62,843 bases of DNA, taken from assembly GCA_024280015.1 (NCBI GenBank), contig JAJRQY010000083.1, positions 1 through 62,843 on the forward strand. The letters are read 5' to 3'. Source of the DNA: Actinomycetes bacterium (GTDB lineage: Bacteria > Actinomycetota > Acidimicrobiia > Acidimicrobiales > SZUA-35). Positions 62,409 to 62,843 of the stretch are shown here, one piece after another (position 1 is the first letter of the stretch; the number at the start of each line of letters is the position of its first letter). A model generated the notes under the pieces. That model saw nothing but the letters and a program-made list of their open reading frames with translations. It did no database searches and was not told the DNA's origin. The position numbers and the translations under genes are program-made.

Positions 62409-62843
62409 CAGGAGAACTCCAACCCGAACGAGCCGAGCTCGCCATAGTCGAATCGAAAAACATCACCAGAACTGATGTCGATCGGGCGGGTGAACGAGCC
62501 GGACAAGATCCGTTGCCCGGCAGCCAGGGAAAGTCCTTGCTCGTGGTAGCGGCGAGCCAGCCACGCAATTCCCCGAGCCGGGTGGTTGAGTACGCCGGCA
62601 GCAACCCCTGTTTCTTCGATCACATCGTTGCGGAAGGCGAGGGCGGAAATCCACCGAAGGTCAATCTCACGGGGGTCAACCCGTTGACCACCACACACGA
62701 TGCCACTGTCAGCAGCATTATCGGAGATGGTGTCAACAACTGTCCGAGTACGGCCGGTCTCTGGATCAGTCCGGAACGAGCGGGCAGCGATCAGCTCGAC
62801 GGCAGGAGTCACGTAGTCGGTCGCATCAAGGACATCATCCACC
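62408..62843 (-). CDS. hpaH: 2-oxo-hept-4-ene-1,7-dioate hydratase-like, C-terminal part
   Basis: 145 residues are visible; the start lies beyond the window. Fumarylacetoacetate-hydrolase-related hydratase/decarboxylase fold: [53 protein letters not shown] and [20 protein letters not shown]. The GSFTRP region matches HpaH and 4-oxalocrotonate decarboxylase/2-oxopentenoate hydratase; the next gene (HpaI) favours HpaH. Co-transcribed with hpaI. Confidence 0.88.
   Translation of the reverse strand, partial: VDDVLDATDYVTPAVELIAARSFRTDPETGRTRTVVDTISDNAADSGIVCGGQRVDPREIDLRWISALAFRNDVIEETGVAAGVLNHPARGIAWLARRYHEQGLSLAAGQRILSGSFTRPIDISSGDVFRFDYGELGSFGLEFS

Noticed and set aside
1-62843. CRISPR array
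   Set aside because: No regularly spaced repeats with unique spacers; the only tandem array (35043-35146) has no spacers.

Overview
The window looks like chromosomal DNA of a high-GC actinobacterium, most likely in or near the Acidimicrobiia. Evidence: many GTG starts, short overlapping operons (ATGA, GTGA, TAATG junctions), a DivIVA-type coiled-coil protein, a bacterial small SRP RNA next to dnaX, a TrpB2-type enzyme and a crotonyl-CoA carboxylase/reductase. The taxonomic placement is inference; there is no rRNA in the window.

Positions 1-10753 are a mobile element integrated at a tRNA-Ser(CGA) gene. It holds two compact toxin-immunity pairs (one cut by the window start), two truncated IS3-family remnants that abut each other, a frameshifted membrane-anchored gene, a MobF relaxase-helicase, a single-stranded DNA-binding protein, a second protein that looks like two OB folds in tandem, a small excisionase-like gene and a tyrosine integrase. 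The far end of the element lies outside the window.

Positions 10754-23430 return to backbone: tRNA-Ser(CGA), an AlkD-like glycosylase, tadA, a small membrane protein, tRNA-Ser(GGA) with its terminator, SRP RNA, dnaX-ybaB-recR, a thiolase, a large DivIVA protein, and a cluster of ccr, methylmalonyl-CoA epimerase, thioesterase II and a carboxymuconolactone-decarboxylase-family protein. Positions 23434-44760 hold a PAS/GAF/GGDEF/EAL protein, xseA-xseB-prenyl synthase, a two-component pair, two overlapping alpha/beta hydrolases (one lacking the nucleophile serine), prfC with a tandem repeat at its end, a PQQ-repeat protein, tRNA-Ala(TGC), a PIG-L deacetylase, a DUF389 protein, an OmpA-like protein, a TrpB2-like enzyme, a P450 and a creatininase-family protein.

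Positions 45223-50938 form the most unusual unit: LysR regulator, DUF4214 secreted protein, MauE-like and MauD-like redox proteins, a Tat-exported protein whose 12-cysteine domain resembles the methylamine dehydrogenase light chain but is fused to cell-wall-binding-type repeats, and a membrane protein whose frame is interrupted by a UGA at a probable SPCG cysteine position, followed by a SECIS-like hairpin. No heavy chain (MauB) is present.

Positions 50967-62843 carry a ferredoxin, aroC, and a homoprotocatechuate (4-hydroxyphenylacetate type) meta-cleavage cluster: a five-gene branched-chain-type ABC importer, HpaF-, HpaE- and LigAB-like enzymes on the minus strand, a divergent HpaR-like MarR regulator with repeated TTAACATGT sites in front of the importer operon, and HpaI plus the end of HpaH. 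Import, ring cleavage and downstream steps are therefore encoded together under a probable aromatic-responsive repressor.
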